NCBI GenBank assembly: GCA_900128585.1
Contig: LT642836.1
Coordinates: 1-10,224, forward strand
Length of the DNA: 10,224 nucleotides
Direction: 5' to 3'
Origin: Stramenopiles sp. TOSAG23-3
Taxonomy: Eukaryota; Sar
Within the stretch, counting starts at the first letter, position 1, and each line of letters begins with the position of its first letter. Positions 1 to 8,067 of the stretch are shown here, piece after piece. The notes under the pieces are model-generated. The model did not search any database and was not told the origin of the DNA. It saw nothing but the letters and a program-made list of their open reading frames with translations. Both the position numbers and the translations under genes were made by a program.

Positions 1-262
1 AGAGATGCTGTGTATATATAAAATACCGATTGCAAACACAAAAACAAAAAACAAACAAAATGCAAAGGAAGAATTGTTGCTGTTAGTGGAATTGTAATAA
101 TTAGAAACATTCGAAGCGCATATATGATTTAGTCTAGGAGAATTATGTAATAATATTAACTAGAATAGTATATATTTAAATACTTGAAAATCGACCCCTA
201 TTCAATGCTTTGGAGTCAATCACTCTTAATTTATGCGCCGCCCCCTTGCGACTAAGAAAACG
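1..262. other. AT-rich 3' flank of the TTC16-like gene
   Basis: No gene is supported here. On the minus strand this is the region just downstream of the TPR stop codon. It holds a TATATATTTAAA block at 169-180, about 83 nt past the stop, which may be part of the polyadenylation signal. No AATAAA is seen on the minus strand. At 13-23 there is a TATATATAAAA run, followed by an A/C tract at 33-59 (T/G-rich on the minus strand). The TATA-like run could serve a promoter, but the ATG at 60 opens only a very short frame. Confidence 0.5.
169..180 (-). terminator. candidate 3'-end (polyadenylation) element
   Basis: TATATATTTAAA on the plus strand (UUUAAAUAUAUA in the minus-strand transcript) lies about 83 nt past the TPR stop. 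The identical 12-mer occurs at 8252-8263, about 98 nt past the Tfb1 stop on the same strand. UAUAUA-type efficiency elements are known in yeast 3' ends. Assigning that role here is inference. Confidence 0.35.
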
Positions 263-2014
263 CTAAAACGTGTGCTCACCTTTATACTGATGTTTCGTTC
301 TGGCTTTCGTGGGGCCTTTCCCGCCATTTGCCATCAACTGCAGCAATGGGTCTTGTAACAGCTTTGAGGTGTCTGGGACTTCCCAGATGTTTTTCACGGC
401 TCTGATAGCTTCTTTCTCTCGCTGTCTGGCGTACAGCACGTTTTCCGGGACCCGCGGACGCGACGTGTTTTCTGTAATTAACGAACTTCCTAAACTGTTA
501 CTTTTGGACAAAGTCCTGGCAGACGAATTTAACGGTGGCAAGTGAGTGGAACTGCTAGATTTATTCATCTTTTTGCCTTTGGAAACGCGGAATTGGTCTA
601 ATTTTTCTTGCGCCGCCGTTAACCCTGGGTTCAATTTAATTGCGGCAATAAAGTCCTTGTACGCATGCTCAAACTTCTGTTGCAAATACAATGTGTTGCC
701 ACGATGGAGGTAAAAATGGGCAACTTTGGGGTTGTATTGAATGGCGGTAGAGAATTCCACCTCGGCTTCGTCGTAATTCTTTTCATTGAACAATGTCGAG
801 CCAAGCGTGTGGTGCACTAAACCCAGCCGTGTCCGGATCTGCCAATCCTCTGGGTTCATGTCAAATGCAACGTGGTAATCTGCCAGGGCTTGCTGGACTT
901 GGCCACACTGACGATAACAATCGCCCCGGTTGGTAAAAAAGTTTATGTTCACTGAGCCCCCTCCCTCTCTCGCTACTACCGCAGAGACATTTCCATGTGT
1001 CTCAGATTCAATAACGCGGTTGAAGAGAGTAATTGCCCTATGGTAGTCCTGATTTTTGAAGCAATTGACTGCCATGTCATTCAACGTTAAATTTTTCTGC
1101 CGAAGTATTTCGGCGTGCATCTGATCCCCCTTCGCCCCTGTTTCTTCCTCGTACACGTTTGCGGCGTAGTCTAAGTCCGCCAGCGCCTCGTCGTAGTTTC
1201 CCATAAAACGGTTTGCTGCCGCTCTTAAAACTCTAACTTTAATGTCTGATGGGTTCAGTTCCAGCGCGTTTGACAGCAGGCGCTGGGCTGTGCTGTACTC
1301 CCTCTTGAGCAAACACTGGGATGCTTCGGTGTATACATCTTCGACTTGCTTCCACAGCATTTCTTCGTAGATCTTGACCTCCGGGTGCTCTGGGTCCAGC
1401 CGCTGCGCCTCTCCAAAATCATCGTTCCCTCGCCCCGTAGATCCCATCATCCACCTTAACTTTGCCCGCAGAATGAAAATATCCGCCGAGCTGGAATTTA
1501 CAACGATACAGTGGTCGACGTCGCGAAGAGCCGCCTGCCACCTTTTGCGCTGGACGTGCGTGAGCGCCCGGTGCAGCCAGTAGTTACACTCCAAGCTATT
1601 CAGCTCCACTGCTTCAGAAAAATACATGGATGCTGTCTCGAACTCGCCATAATCCATGTATATCTGACCCTGCACATCTAGCGCAGCCGCTAGCTTGTTT
1701 TTTATTTCAACGTCTCTGCCGTTCTTGTCTTCTTCCGGGCAAAGCGCGAACGCCCGTTTGAAGTTTGCCACCGCACTCTTAAAGTCACACAGCTTGGCAT
1801 AAATATCAGCGCGCCTGTCGTACGCTCTGTAATCATTGGGCACAAGAAACACCGCCTTTCCTAGCAATTGCAACGCTAGACTGTAATTATCATCGGCCAA
1901 CGCATCGTCCACCGACTCATGGCAGGCTGTAAGGTCTTTGTTTTCTTTCGGCACCTCCATCACTTTATTTATTTTCGCCTGTAACGCGGCACTAATTGCC
2001 CCAGGCTGCGCCAT
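263..2014 (-). CDS. TTC16: TTC16-like tetratricopeptide repeat protein
   Basis: The frame runs 583 codons from ATG (good context: A at -3, G at +4) to TAG, with no intron needed. About 11 TPR units are readable, at roughly residues 28-61, 62-95, 107-140, 141-174, 177-210, 222-257, 258-291, 306-339, 357-390, 395-432 and 433-466. Many end in the typical Asn-Pro turn (LELNPSD, IQYNPK, IKLNPG). The order of repeats and landmarks such as NDMAVNCF, TNRGDCYRQCG, RTRLGLV and EFSTAIQYNP match what I recall of metazoan TTC16; this is recall, not a search. A Ser-rich linker (480-520) leads to a charged tail (521-583) of unknown function. Residues 343-355 form a Gly-rich insert between two TPRs. TPR superhelices are protein-binding scaffolds; TTC16 is associated with ciliated or testis tissue in animals, so a flagellar role is inferred. 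No signal peptide or membrane segment is seen. A generic TPR protein is the alternative. Confidence 0.82.
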   Translation of the reverse strand: MAQPGAISAALQAKINKVMEVPKENKDLTACHESVDDALADDNYSLALQLLGKAVFLVPNDYRAYDRRADIYAKLCDFKSAVANFKRAFALCPEEDKNGRDVEIKNKLAAALDVQGQIYMDYGEFETASMYFSEAVELNSLECNYWLHRALTHVQRKRWQAALRDVDHCIVVNSSSADIFILRAKLRWMMGSTGRGNDDFGEAQRLDPEHPEVKIYEEMLWKQVEDVYTEASQCLLKREYSTAQRLLSNALELNPSDIKVRVLRAAANRFMGNYDEALADLDYAANVYEEETGAKGDQMHAEILRQKNLTLNDMAVNCFKNQDYHRAITLFNRVIESETHGNVSAVVAREGGGSVNINFFTNRGDCYRQCGQVQQALADYHVAFDMNPEDWQIRTRLGLVHHTLGSTLFNEKNYDEAEVEFSTAIQYNPKVAHFYLHRGNTLYLQQKFEHAYKDFIAAIKLNPGLTAAQEKLDQFRVSKGKKMNKSSSSTHLPPLNSSARTLSKSNSLGSSLITENTSRPRVPENVLYARQREKEAIRAVKNIWEVPDTSKLLQDPLLQLMANGGKGPTKARTKHQYKGEHTF

Positions 2015-2075
2015 ACTTACTACCTTCTAATTCAAAACCTCTTCCAAGCGTAACGACAACCAGGTCCAAAATCTA

Positions 2076-2082
2076 CTTTATA
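2076..2082 (-). promoter_or_regulatory. TATA-like box of the TTC16-like gene
   Basis: The minus strand reads ATATAAAG, about 62 nt upstream of the ATG at 2014. This would place a start site about 30 nt upstream of the ATG and give a short leader with no upstream ATG. The position and sequence fit a canonical TATA box; there is no expression evidence. Confidence 0.45.
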
Positions 2083-2252
2083 TTGTTGTCTCCTTAATTT
2101 CAACATTCATTCCGTTGATTCTTTTCTTCCCATACCTTTAGAATTCAAATGAATAAAAATTGGGAAAGACGTACGTGGATCATTATTTACATATTACTCT
2201 TGGTGGTTGTTTTATAATATTGTTGTAGCGAACAATAACAGTGTCTAATTTT

Positions 2253-2333
2253 TAATAATATAATTATTATTATTTTTTTTACGTTATTTTTTTTATTATT
2301 ATATTTTTTTTTTTTAACCGCCCGCCGCCGCCG
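2253..2333. repeat. AT low-complexity tract with T-runs, abutting a CCG microsatellite
   Basis: TAATAAT and ATTATTA form a 7-bp stem with a 3-nt loop at 2253-2269. T-runs follow at 2273-2280 (8), 2287-2294 (8) and 2304-2315 (12). The composition then switches abruptly to four CCG units at 2322-2333. Long poly(dA:dT) tracts commonly exclude nucleosomes in eukaryotic promoters; that role here is inferred. Confidence 0.75.
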
Positions 2334-2459
2334 TCATCATCTCCTGAATCCTGATAATAGACTTACGGACTTTTAATTACAATAATAATACCGGTACCAG
2401 GAAACAGGAACCAGGCACGGATGAGTAGAACGACAATTCAAGATACTACTATTTAGTGG

Positions 2460-2478
2460 GATTGTACATAATACAATC
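2460..2478. repeat. perfect short inverted repeat
   Basis: GATTGTA at 2460-2466 and TACAATC at 2472-2478 form a 7-bp perfect dyad around a 5-nt spacer, CATAA. It lies mid-way through the divergent intergenic region and could be a dimeric transcription-factor site. It is not near a gene end, so terminator function is unlikely. Confidence 0.5.
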
Positions 2479-2574
2479 ATGTGCCAGGCATGACTGAACT
2501 CCTACGATCTTCACTATTACCTGTATGTACTGAACTCTAGAATAAAATGTACGAGGTATTATTTAGTGCCAATT

Positions 2575-2748
2575 AGACGACTCCTCGTATTTCGCCTCGT
2601 TCCTATTCTCTCTGTTTGTTTAAGTACGAGTATTTGATCTCCTTCTTCTTTCTTGCTATTCGTATCTAAATTAGTTTATCTATTTTACTTCACACGTATC
2701 GCCGATGCTGTTTTCATGTTCAATTATCTAGACGACTAATCCTCGTAT
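2575..2748. repeat. imperfect direct repeat pair AGACGACT...CCTCGTAT
   Basis: AGACGACTCCTCGTAT at 2575-2590 recurs at 2730-2748 with a 3-nt insertion (AAT) between AGACGACT and CCTCGTAT. The reverse complement of its core, TACGAGG, is at 2550-2556, making a 7-bp inverted pair with 2583-2589. The spacing is unlike that of the neighbouring short repeats, so this looks like repeated binding motifs rather than one tandem duplication. Confidence 0.55.
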
Positions 2749-2921
2749 ATTATTAGCAATAATAATGAAGAGAAACGAACCGTTGAGGCATGGGCGGTGT
2801 CAATGATGTTATAATTAGGGTTTCGATTTAACCGTTTGGCGAAAATAGTCTGTGGCAAGTTGTTGTTAACATCTACGTAGCAAGCATTTTGTAATGAAGG
2901 GCTTCTTCCTCCTGCTGACGA

Positions 2922-2936
2922 TATAATAAAATAAAG
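2922..2936 (+). promoter_or_regulatory. candidate TATA/A-rich core promoter element of the ARM gene
   Basis: TATAATAAAATAAAG lies about 240 nt upstream of the ARM ATG. If used, the transcript would start near 2950 and carry a leader with several upstream ATGs, some of which fall in the proposed leader intron. The evidence is weak in such AT-rich DNA. Confidence 0.25.
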
Positions 2937-3037
2937 AAGAGATGAAGATGATTTTATTGCTCTCCTCTCCTCTTCATTCTCTACTACTTTTATTACAATT
3001 AATCAATGCGAAATTTAAGAAGAGCTTGGATGGTATG

Positions 3038-3094
3038 GTATGTTATGAATCGATGCGATTGCGCTTGCTTTTCTTATTTTTTTTCCAATTCCAG
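3038..3094 (+). other. candidate 5'-leader intron of the ARM gene
   Basis: GTATGT at 3038-3043 resembles a 5' splice site. The pyrimidine-rich stretch ending in TTTTCCAATTCCAG at 3094 is a textbook 3' splice site. The implied intron is 57 nt and lies wholly upstream of the ARM ATG at 3175. Splicing would remove three ATGs (3040, 3045, 3053) but leave others upstream. No clear branch-point consensus is visible, and the donor is less certain than the acceptor. Confidence 0.4.
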
Positions 3095-3174
3095 ACCAGA
3101 TATTCTCACGAAAGGATCAATCAAAGCTGCAAGATCCCACCTTCTTCAATTAAGTAAGTGGGGCGTTGTTGGAC

Positions 3175-6100
3175 ATGTCTACTACACGCTCAGGTGCCAA
3201 GGCTAGAATGAGTACTTCAGTTAAGCGACCAAATACTGCGCCGGAGAAAAGCAAAATGATAAAGGCGCCAAAGAAAACTGCTTCGCTGTCTGTTAACCAG
3301 GAGATTTTGAATGATACTAATGCTCCAATTACACAGAGTATCTACCAAAATTTAATCAAGTTGAACGCCAGGTACATACAGCAAAGGAACATACCAAAAT
3401 CGCCACGGACTTTTTACACGGGCGAGAGGGAAGAAACTGCTGGGCAAAAATATCTTAAGTCTATGGAAGAGCAAAAGTCAAAGAAGAAGAAAAGGAGTAG
3501 AAAAGCGGTCCGAATAGAAGAGCAGAAAAAGAAGGAACAGCAGCAAGCCAAGTCCAAGCAAAAAATAGTCATCAAAAAGAAAGAAGTACAGGAAGATATT
3601 CGCACGCTTCGGATCGGAACGCCCCCAATTGACCCGAAGCCCAAGCCGCGGAAACGTGGCTTAAAACCTTACACTGGCGACCGATTTGGAACCCGTGGTG
3701 ATTACTCTGGGGGGATGCTGTACTTATCCCGCTTGGCACTTCCCGATAATTCTGCGGCAAAACAGAAGCAAAAGAAGCAAGTGGAGACCGTTGTAGTGGC
3801 CCCAGTAGAAATTGTAGAGGAAGAGTCCGATTCAGATTCTGACTACGACGAATACGAACTAGTAAATATGGAGTCAAAGCGAAAAGCGGCGACGGCGATC
3901 ATGGAGCTCGCAAAGAACCCGTTGATTCGCTCCCATGTGGTCAACGATGGGGCAATTTTAGCGACTACGTCCTTAGTAGGGTTTGCGGACGAACACTTGC
4001 GAGCAATCCTGGCGACTACTTTGCTGGTCTTATCGCAAGAGCCCCAGTATCATGAGCGCATGATTGAAGACGACTCGGTGGAAGCCCTAGTGAAGCTTTT
4101 GGAGTCCGAAATCCAACAAACCACGTACATGGCGGCTGTTTCCCTCGCCAATCTAGCGTGCCACCCAAAAACAGAAATACTAATTATAGAGTCTGGCGCC
4201 GTGGCATCTTTGCAAGCTATTCGGTCGATCCATCGCTCGACGACAGACCAACTTGCAAGATTACTGCTGAATTTATCCTGCGCAGACGATTCCCTTCATT
4301 CCGGGGGCGAAGAAGTTATTGAGTCAGTGTTTAATCTTGCCAATTCGGAAACTGAGCAAATTAGAGACCTGTGTTTGCGGGCGCTGTGCCGCATGGCCTT
4401 CACCCCATCGAACAGGTTTCACTTAGCATCAACAGGTGCCGTCCGACTCATAACCGACATGTGGCGATTTGAACAGTCTATTGATGCGGTGCTGAACTAT
4501 GCGCTAGTACTTTACCTGCTGTCTGCTGACAAACACGCGAGGCATAAAATGATGGAACAAAACGTGGTAGATATTTGCGTTAAAATGTCTACATGGGCTA
4601 TAGAGAACGAGATTTTTAAAGCACTCTCTTTGAGTGTCGCCACTTTGGCCAACATGTCCCTGTACGGCCCATGCAGGGAGCACCTTTTTGACGAGGGAGC
4701 AGTCCAACAAGTGGTCGAGTGGGCAAAAATCGAAGATATGGACGTCCAAATATCTTGTGCGCAAACGCTGCAGTGCATGGCCTCCGATGACGATTGTGTT
4801 CAACGGTCCGTTAACGAAGGGGCGTTGATGGCTCTGATTGGCTTGTGTGGTTCCAAAATTGATAGTGTTGTTCGAACGAGTTGTTTTTCTCTCGCCCTCC
4901 TGTTGTCCCGTGCAAAAGCATCGTCCGTCCCGCACGAGGAACTGACTGAGGCCACCGCCTTGCTCTTGAAACTTATGGCCGATTTTGCTAATTCTGTCAA
5001 AGCGAAAGAGGAGGCAGCGTTGCAAAAGGAAGAAATGAAAAAAGAAAGGGCGAATAAGTCTCTTGGAAGACGCCGACACTCAAGCGTTATGTCGAAGTCA
5101 GACCTTGCCAAACTGGACCAAAATCACCATAAAGATATTGACATTGGCGGACCAACTGACGACCAGATGACGATCGTGTGTGCCATCGCTCTGTGCAATT
5201 TATCTGCCCAAAAAGAATGTCGGGATACGTTGGTTGTTCAAGGGGCCCCAAAAGTCCTAATTTTCTTGATTCACCATGGCACGGGAGACACAGTCAACAA
5301 GTGCGCCAAAACCATGTATTTTTTGTCCACAAACAAAGCCAACCACCGTGGTCTGATCGACGGGGGTGCCGTTGGGTTGGCGATCGAGGTCATGCAGGGT
5401 CACCCAGTATCTGATGTAGTCTGGTACTGTGGTGCAATGATGTTTGCACTTGCGGGGGAAAAAAATGCCCGAAATGGGATCATTAGCGCGCCGGGGGCGT
5501 TGAACGCGTTGTTGGAAATGTCAAATTCTGGTAACGCAGACGTTAGAATTTTATGCGGTGCTATTCTTTGCCGGCTGTCGAGCGAGGTTGACAGGAGCGA
5601 AGAAATTGTCAAAGCTGGTGCCATTCCGTCACTGATTACGCTGTCTCACTGGACGCACTTTCAAACTAGGCAACGGTGTATTGTGTCGATATCAAACCTT
5701 GCGCGGGGCAGATTGCGAGCACGAATTATAGATGAAGGCGCTGTTCCCGCCCTGATAGCGTTATCTAGCTCAAAGGATAGGAAAATGAGGCAGGACTGTG
5801 CCAGTGCACTGTGTAACTTGTCGTGCAGTGCTGTTAGCGAATTTGAAATGGTGAAGCAGGGGGCTTTGTCTGCGCTGATAGTGCTGGGCCTAATCCGGTC
5901 TGGAGACGAGGCCCTGACCAAGAAAACGTGCGGCAAAGCGCTTTTTAATTTGTTGTGCTCCGAGGATGCCCTCGAGTATGCAGTGGAAGAGGACGTAATA
6001 TGGGCGCTGAACGAAATGTGTTCTATGGATGAAGACACTGAAGAAATGTTTGCTGTTGCTGCCTGTAACTTGTCTAAATTCGAACGTAGCAGGAGACAGC

Positions 6101-8055
6101 TTTTGCGGAACGGACCGATCGAAAGCCTTCTCAAACTTATCATCCATGGCGCAGATGATGTGAAGATCGCCGCGGGCCTGGCCCTACAAAACATTGTGTG
6201 CTTTGCCACTGATGAGCAGCTGGCTACAATGTGCTCCGTAACTTTGATCAATAATATTGCAATTCTTTCCAACATGAACGATGCCTTAACAAAAGAGGCG
6301 TGTGCGTCATCCCTCTGTGCTTTTTCTCGCAATAAAAATTGTCGAATGGCGTTTTTGGACGGTGGGGGGCTAGAAGCTATGATAGAGTTGGCAAAAATTG
6401 GATCATCGCTCATTAATAGCTATTGTACCGCGATGCTCTATGGAATTTCAGCTCAAGAAAACACACGGATGAAGGCTGTTTCCAGCGGTGCAATGAAACT
6501 GCTGGTCCAGCTCTCTGCGTCTACCGAGCTAGGGACAAAAGAGCACTGTGCCAGAATTTTGTATTTTCTGGTGCAGTCGGAAGAAACTCGGGAAGAATTG
6601 GCGGAAAAGGGTGCAGTGAAGGTAACAGTCGGTCTGGCGGTTATTAATTCAACTCCATTAATACAAAGTCTTTGCGCTAGGATCCTTTGCCTCCTCAGTT
6701 GCAGTCCCATGGCCGTTTTAACAATGGTTGAAGCTGGTGCAGTAAGGATATTGGGGGTCCTGGCAGAATTGCGAGATGAAAGAGTGCGGCAGGATTGTGT
6801 CGTGGCCCTTTGCAATCTCTCTGCCCATTCAAACTCTGCAAAGATGACGAACGACGGGGCAACGCACACTCTATGCGAGCTGTGCGACTTGAAGAACGTG
6901 AGCAGTATGGAGCGTATTGCCGTAGTCTTTCGCAACCTTTCGTGCCACCAGGCTAATGCAAGACGAATGGTCGACGCAGGAGTGGTCCCAACTTTGGTGG
7001 CTATGTCCTCCAGGGGCAACCCAGAGACCGTGCAACACACCTTGGTAGCCCTATGCAATCTATCATTCGAGCCGACTGTGCGGAAAACCATGGCCGAAGA
7101 AGGGGCGGCGAAATGTGTCATGAGGCTATCTCGGGGCCTAGACACTGTAGAGGCCGTGCAATTTTGCGGGCTTACCATATCAAATTTAGCGAGCGATCAA
7201 GCTGCTCATAAAATTCTGGTGGAAGCCGGAGCAATCTCTACCCTTATGGCGTGGCTGGAGAAGCAAACGAGGCCTCGAGGGCGACACCGAACACCGGAGG
7301 AGGAGGTGGCCCAAAATGATGCCGACAAGATTTTGCAAAAAGCCCGCCACAGAATTGAAGTTCCAAGAGTGCTTTCTACTGATCTGCAAAAGGTGTCTGT
7401 GAAGTTGACCGAGCCAGAAGTCAAATTTTCTTTAAGATCCCTTCCATGGAGAAAGCTTAGTGTACAAAGCACAGCACACGAGCCGGCAGAGCCAGCCTTG
7501 CCAAAAGTAGAACGACCAGTTGTGTCGAGCTCAAGTGTTCAGGGGGCTAATGTGAGCGACGAGGATTGCACCACCGACTTGGCCGAAGGCATGGGAGATA
7601 CAGAACACTCTTATGAACGAATCATGTTGACCCAGCTGGACGCAGAGGTAATGAAGGAACTAAAACACAGAGATGCAAGCTCATGGGCGAAGCACACGAC
7701 CGTGAGTGTCAGCAACGCAAACGAGACTAAGAAGGAGCGACCAAAGCCCAAAAAACCCTCTCTGAAAAAAAACAACTCATTCTTCGGTTTTGATGTTGAC
7801 GAAAGCACAGTCGTAGCGGACGACAAAACGGAATATTTCCCAGCTCCTGCCAACGTTGCAGAACCGAAGCGAATTGTGAGGAAGAAAAAAAAAGCCGTCT
7901 CGGAACAAAAGTCTGGTTTTGTGTTGGAAAGACGTCCTTCCAGCTTACCCCAAGCCCCGAATTTTGTAGAACACTTAGACTTTTTGCTGCAAGATGGTCG
8001 GGTCAACTTGAACATTGTGGATGATGGGAAGCCGAAGATGTGGGCGAAGAAATAG
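3175..8055 (+). CDS. giant armadillo-repeat protein (about 26 ARM repeats)
   Basis: The frame has 1626 codons from ATG (G at -3) to TAG and is uninterrupted. It extends 9 nt further upstream only to a TTG, so the ATG is chosen; M12 at 3208 is an alternative start. Residues 1-230 are charged and probably disordered, with a Lys/Gln/Glu-rich coiled-coil-like stretch (about 96-140) and an acidic ESDSDSDYDEYE cluster (about 215-228). Residues about 235-1362 hold some 26 ARM units with recurring LCNLS and GAV/GAI motifs. A charged insert (about 605-662) interrupts the array and carries RRRHSS, a basophilic-kinase-like site. The tail (1363-1626) is low-complexity with basic clusters (KPKKPSLKK, RKKKKA). 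ARM superhelices bind partner proteins along a groove; known examples include catenin, Vac8 and axonemal families. No signal peptide or membrane segment is seen. I cannot assign it to a named family; scaffold function is inferred. Confidence 0.93.
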   Translation: MSTTRSGAKARMSTSVKRPNTAPEKSKMIKAPKKTASLSVNQEILNDTNAPITQSIYQNLIKLNARYIQQRNIPKSPRTFYTGEREETAGQKYLKSMEEQKSKKKKRSRKAVRIEEQKKKEQQQAKSKQKIVIKKKEVQEDIRTLRIGTPPIDPKPKPRKRGLKPYTGDRFGTRGDYSGGMLYLSRLALPDNSAAKQKQKKQVETVVVAPVEIVEEESDSDSDYDEYELVNMESKRKAATAIMELAKNPLIRSHVVNDGAILATTSLVGFADEHLRAILATTLLVLSQEPQYHERMIEDDSVEALVKLLESEIQQTTYMAAVSLANLACHPKTEILIIESGAVASLQAIRSIHRSTTDQLARLLLNLSCADDSLHSGGEEVIESVFNLANSETEQIRDLCLRALCRMAFTPSNRFHLASTGAVRLITDMWRFEQSIDAVLNYALVLYLLSADKHARHKMMEQNVVDICVKMSTWAIENEIFKALSLSVATLANMSLYGPCREHLFDEGAVQQVVEWAKIEDMDVQISCAQTLQCMASDDDCVQRSVNEGALMALIGLCGSKIDSVVRTSCFSLALLLSRAKASSVPHEELTEATALLLKLMADFANSVKAKEEAALQKEEMKKERANKSLGRRRHSSVMSKSDLAKLDQNHHKDIDIGGPTDDQMTIVCAIALCNLSAQKECRDTLVVQGAPKVLIFLIHHGTGDTVNKCAKTMYFLSTNKANHRGLIDGGAVGLAIEVMQGHPVSDVVWYCGAMMFALAGEKNARNGIISAPGALNALLEMSNSGNADVRILCGAILCRLSSEVDRSEEIVKAGAIPSLITLSHWTHFQTRQRCIVSISNLARGRLRARIIDEGAVPALIALSSSKDRKMRQDCASALCNLSCSAVSEFEMVKQGALSALIVLGLIRSGDEALTKKTCGKALFNLLCSEDALEYAVEEDVIWALNEMCSMDEDTEEMFAVAACNLSKFERSRRQLLRNGPIESLLKLIIHGADDVKIAAGLALQNIVCFATDEQLATMCSVTLINNIAILSNMNDALTKEACASSLCAFSRNKNCRMAFLDGGGLEAMIELAKIGSSLINSYCTAMLYGISAQENTRMKAVSSGAMKLLVQLSASTELGTKEHCARILYFLVQSEETREELAEKGAVKVTVGLAVINSTPLIQSLCARILCLLSCSPMAVLTMVEAGAVRILGVLAELRDERVRQDCVVALCNLSAHSNSAKMTNDGATHTLCELCDLKNVSSMERIAVVFRNLSCHQANARRMVDAGVVPTLVAMSSRGNPETVQHTLVALCNLSFEPTVRKTMAEEGAAKCVMRLSRGLDTVEAVQFCGLTISNLASDQAAHKILVEAGAISTLMAWLEKQTRPRGRHRTPEEEVAQNDADKILQKARHRIEVPRVLSTDLQKVSVKLTEPEVKFSLRSLPWRKLSVQSTAHEPAEPALPKVERPVVSSSSVQGANVSDEDCTTDLAEGMGDTEHSYERIMLTQLDAEVMKELKHRDASSWAKHTTVSVSNANETKKERPKPKKPSLKKNNSFFGFDVDESTVVADDKTEYFPAPANVAEPKRIVRKKKKAVSEQKSGFVLERRPSSLPQAPNFVEHLDFLLQDGRVNLNIVDDGKPKMWAKK

Positions 8056-8067
8056 AGAAAAAAACAA

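Larger units (their letters stand above)
2015..3174. other. divergent intergenic region between the TPR and ARM genes
   Basis: This 1.16-kb stretch separates two genes transcribed away from each other, so it must hold both promoters. It is far more AT-rich than the flanking coding DNA. No conserved protein or recognisable RNA gene was seen in it. Landmarks are a TATA-like box at 2076-2082, T-tracts and a CCG repeat at 2253-2333, a cluster of short repeats at 2398-2750, a single telobox-like TTAGGGTTT near 2816, and a TATA/A-rich element at 2922-2936 upstream of the ARM leader. Confidence 0.8.

Noticed and set aside
952-979. 28-nt intron-like segment inside the TPR gene (minus strand)
   Set aside because: Its removal shifts the frame and creates an immediate TGA, destroying the downstream TPRs, so it must be coding.
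2812-2824. Telomere-like TTAGGGTTT
   Set aside because: A single copy only; a telobox-like promoter word or chance is more likely than an interstitial telomere.
2942-3157. 71-codon frame with a hydrophobic signal-peptide-like N-terminus (MKMILLLSS...)
   Set aside because: It lies in the ARM leader, spans the proposed intron and pyrimidine tract, and the rest has no conserved look. The hydrophobic start comes from T/C-rich DNA.
2015-3174. RFX X-box (ciliary promoter element) in the divergent region
   Set aside because: I looked by eye for a GTNRCC/RGYAAC-type dyad and found no convincing match.
3166-3174. TTG start three codons upstream of the ARM ATG
   Set aside because: Eukaryotic context with a good in-frame ATG at 3175; the TTG is only the limit of the open frame.
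5661-7178. Two long minus-strand open frames (about 250 and 241 codons) antisense to the ARM gene
   Set aside because: They are shadows of the strongly supported ARM frame. Their translations are low-complexity Ser/Arg/Ala-rich with no recognisable domain.
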